Below are positions 6,193 through 7,850 of a DNA stretch of 7,850 nucleotides, piece by piece. The stretch's first letter is position 1, and each line of letters opens with the position of its first letter. The DNA lies in NCBI GenBank assembly GCA_910586095.1, contig CAJUHQ010000150.1, forward strand, positions 1 to 7,850, read 5' to 3'. Origin of the DNA: an uncultured Lachnospiraceae bacterium. Its GTDB lineage: Bacteria > Bacillota > Clostridia > Lachnospirales > Lachnospiraceae. The translations under genes and the position numbers were made by a program. The notes beneath the pieces are model-generated. The model ran no database searches, had not been told where the DNA came from, and worked only from the letters and a program-made list of their open reading frames with translations.

Positions 6193-7101
6193 ATGAGAGC
6201 GAATACGAAATCTGGAAAACTGACAGGATTTTCTGAAAAAAGTAGCGATATCATTTTGGTGTTGATTTGTACAATTATTCTGCTGCTGGTTGCATATCCA
6301 CTATATTATGTGTTGATTGCATCCGTGTCAAATCCATATGATGTATATGCAGGCAAGACCTTTCTTTTGCCAAGTCAGTTTACATTAGATGGATACAAGG
6401 CAGTATTTGCAGATGCCAGTATTTTGACAGGGCTTGTGAACAGTTTTAAATATACAATAGTTGGTACAATATTTTCGGTTGTTGTGTTGTATTTGACGGC
6501 GTATCCTTTAAGTGTGAAAGACTTGCCAGGCAGGAAGTGGATCAGTATATTTTTCATTATCACCATGTATTTTGGCGGTGGTATGGTTCCAACTTACTTA
6601 GTAGTTAAGCAGACAGGATTAATTAATAGTATGTGGGCGCTTTTTCTTCCAGGGGGCGTTGCGGTTGGAAACATGATTATTGTGAGAAATTTTTTTGAAA
6701 ATAGTATTCCAAAGGAAATGATTGAAGCTGCTGAAATAGATGGTGCTTCTAAATGGACGACATTTATACGAATTGTAGTACCTTTAAGTCGGTCTATCAT
6801 GGCGGTTATGGTAGTATTTAGCATGGTTGCTTATTGGAACGACTGGTTTACATCTATGATTTATCTGCCATCGCCCGATAAGGCGCCACTACCACTTGTG
6901 TTGAGAAATATTTTAATTAAGAGTTCAGCTAGTGCCAGCCAGGCAAGTACTATTTCGGGCGGGTTTGCCGAGTTAAATAAAATGACAGAGATGATTAAGT
7001 TCTCTTCTATTATTATAGCAGCCATACCCATGTTGATTGTCTATCCATTTGTACAAAAATACTTTGAAAAAGGTTTTATGGCTGGCGCAGTAAAAGGCTA
7101 G
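6193..7101 (+). CDS. YtcP/LplC-family carbohydrate ABC importer permease (permease 2)
   Basis: This is the second channel subunit of the importer (302 aa from the chosen start). Helices are visible at about 19-42, 84-105, 115-137, 147-165, 198-217 and 268-286. The EAA loop is at about 178-197, EAAEIDGASKWTTFIRIVVP. Family landmarks are AYPLYYVLIASVSNP (34-48), MYFGGGMVPTYLV (125-137) and the C-terminus QKYFEKGFMAGAVKG (288-302), typical of the LplC/YtcP group that pairs with LplB-type permeases. The frame stays open upstream to a TTG at 6082, but those extra residues do not resemble the family. ATG 6181 would have AGGA touching it, too close to work. ATG 6193 has only weak sites (GGGGA at 6183-6187, or AGGA at 6177-6180, 12 nt away). 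Start choice is moderately sure; identity is sure. Confidence 0.93.
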   Translation: MRANTKSGKLTGFSEKSSDIILVLICTIILLLVAYPLYYVLIASVSNPYDVYAGKTFLLPSQFTLDGYKAVFADASILTGLVNSFKYTIVGTIFSVVVLYLTAYPLSVKDLPGRKWISIFFIITMYFGGGMVPTYLVVKQTGLINSMWALFLPGGVAVGNMIIVRNFFENSIPKEMIEAAEIDGASKWTTFIRIVVPLSRSIMAVMVVFSMVAYWNDWFTSMIYLPSPDKAPLPLVLRNILIKSSASASQASTISGGFAELNKMTEMIKFSSIIIAAIPMLIVYPFVQKYFEKGFMAGAVKG

Positions 7102-7120
7102 ATTGAGAGGAGGTTATCAT

Positions 7121-7850
7121 ATGAGGCAGTTAAAAAAATGTAACTATTATAAAAAAGAGCTGATATCTTGTATGTTTATAGCAGGTCTTGTAGTATCAAT
7201 GACAGCTTGTGGAAATAAAGATTATGGAAATCATGAAAAAGGGGTTGCAAATACAGATACTTCTCAGACTCAATTTGCAATTATGGGAGGACAGAGTGCC
7301 CTAAGTCCAGGATATACAGACAATATAGTTCTTACTCAGCTTCAAGAGGACACAGGAATTCATATTGATTGGACTACTATGAGCGAATCGCTTGGAGAGC
7401 AGGTCAATATTCGTATTGCAGGTGATGAGCTTCCAGATGCTTTTATGGGAGTAGGTTTTAGCAATTATGATATATCACGTTATGGGGATGATGGGACATT
7501 TATTGATTTGTCACCCTATCTGACAGAAGAGTATATGCCCAATTTGAGCAAGATTTTGGAGGAGAATCCAGATATTCGCAGTGCGATTACAATGGATGAC
7601 GGATATATTTATGGATTGCCTGCGGGCGAACGCATGGGAACTGCGGGTGTTGGGGCACCAGAGGATTACAGTATTTATTCAATTCCACAATTTTCTATGA
7701 TTAATAAGGCGTGGTTAGATGATTTAGGACTGGAGGTTCCTACAACGTTGGAGGAACTTCACACAGCACTAAAGGCATTTAAAGACAATGATATGAGCGC
7801 AAAATATTATGGAAATGCTGCGGGAAGTACAATTCCGTTGAGTACAGGGT
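7121..7850 (+). CDS. Extracellular solute-binding lipoprotein of the importer, 3' end outside the window
   Basis: The reading frame is open from ATG 7121 to the right edge (243 codons seen); the family usually has about 500-560 aa, so more than half is missing. A strong ribosome site AGAGGAGG (7106-7113) lies 7 nt before the ATG, 19 bp after permease 2. The signal peptide ends in MTAC, with Cys30 as lipid anchor, followed by a polar linker (GNKDYGNHEKG). The mature part shows features of oligosaccharide-binding proteins of the LplA/YtcQ (COG1653) type: IAGDELPDAFMG (99-110), FIDLSPYL (127-134), MPNLSKILEENPDIRSAI (139-156), YIYGLPAGE (162-170) and INKAWLDDLGLEVPTTLEEL (194-213). It captures the sugar outside the cell and delivers it to the two permeases. 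It is placed last of the three, with no ATPase gene visible. The substrate is unknown. Confidence 0.93.
   Translation, partial: MRQLKKCNYYKKELISCMFIAGLVVSMTACGNKDYGNHEKGVANTDTSQTQFAIMGGQSALSPGYTDNIVLTQLQEDTGIHIDWTTMSESLGEQVNIRIAGDELPDAFMGVGFSNYDISRYGDDGTFIDLSPYLTEEYMPNLSKILEENPDIRSAITMDDGYIYGLPAGERMGTAGVGAPEDYSIYSIPQFSMINKAWLDDLGLEVPTTLEELHTALKAFKDNDMSAKYYGNAAGSTIPLSTG

Overview
The window looks like a low-GC Gram-positive anaerobe, most likely a clostridium of the Lachnospiraceae (Blautia/Dorea/Roseburia-like). This is inferred from AT-rich intergenic DNA, strong AGGAGG-type ribosome sites, Firmicutes-style lipoprotein signals, and an LplB/YtcP-type importer of the kind common in gut clostridia. 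No phage, plasmid, CRISPR, insertion-sequence, tRNA or rRNA gene is visible.

Layout. (1) Positions 1-161 hold no gene but are densely self-complementary: a terminal hairpin, a split 16-bp long-range stem and two internal hairpins, so this is probably a structured RNA, cut by the left edge. (2) A complete transmembrane chemoreceptor (204-1934, +) is followed, after a weak terminator-like hairpin, by a three-helix membrane protein with a YdcF/SanA-type DUF218 domain (2037-2834, +). (3) A convergent intergenic region carries a 24-bp inverted repeat. (4) On the minus strand a LacI-family regulator (3595-4590) is followed after 28 bp by a small lipoprotein of unknown function (2967-3566). (5) A 497-bp AT-rich divergent regulatory region (4591-5087) holds candidate promoters and repeated GAAACG-type half-sites. 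(6) A plus-strand importer operon contains permease 1 (5088-6026), a 166-bp structured gap, permease 2 (6193-7101) and a solute-binding lipoprotein that runs off the right edge (7121-7850+).

How the genes may work together. The LacI-type regulator faces the importer operon across the shared regulatory region and probably represses it until a sugar-like effector binds. The importer is of the carbohydrate type that takes up complex oligosaccharides and usually borrows a shared ATPase encoded elsewhere; no ATPase is seen here. The substrate cannot be read from the sequence. The chemoreceptor may be unrelated to the importer.

The two observations most worth following are the multi-stem RNA at the left edge, directly upstream of the chemoreceptor, and the inter-permease gap. 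In that gap a hairpin loop is perfectly complementary over 9 nt to the sequence just before the permease-2 start, a possible H-type pseudoknot. All structures were found by eye; no folding, homology or covariance search was run.
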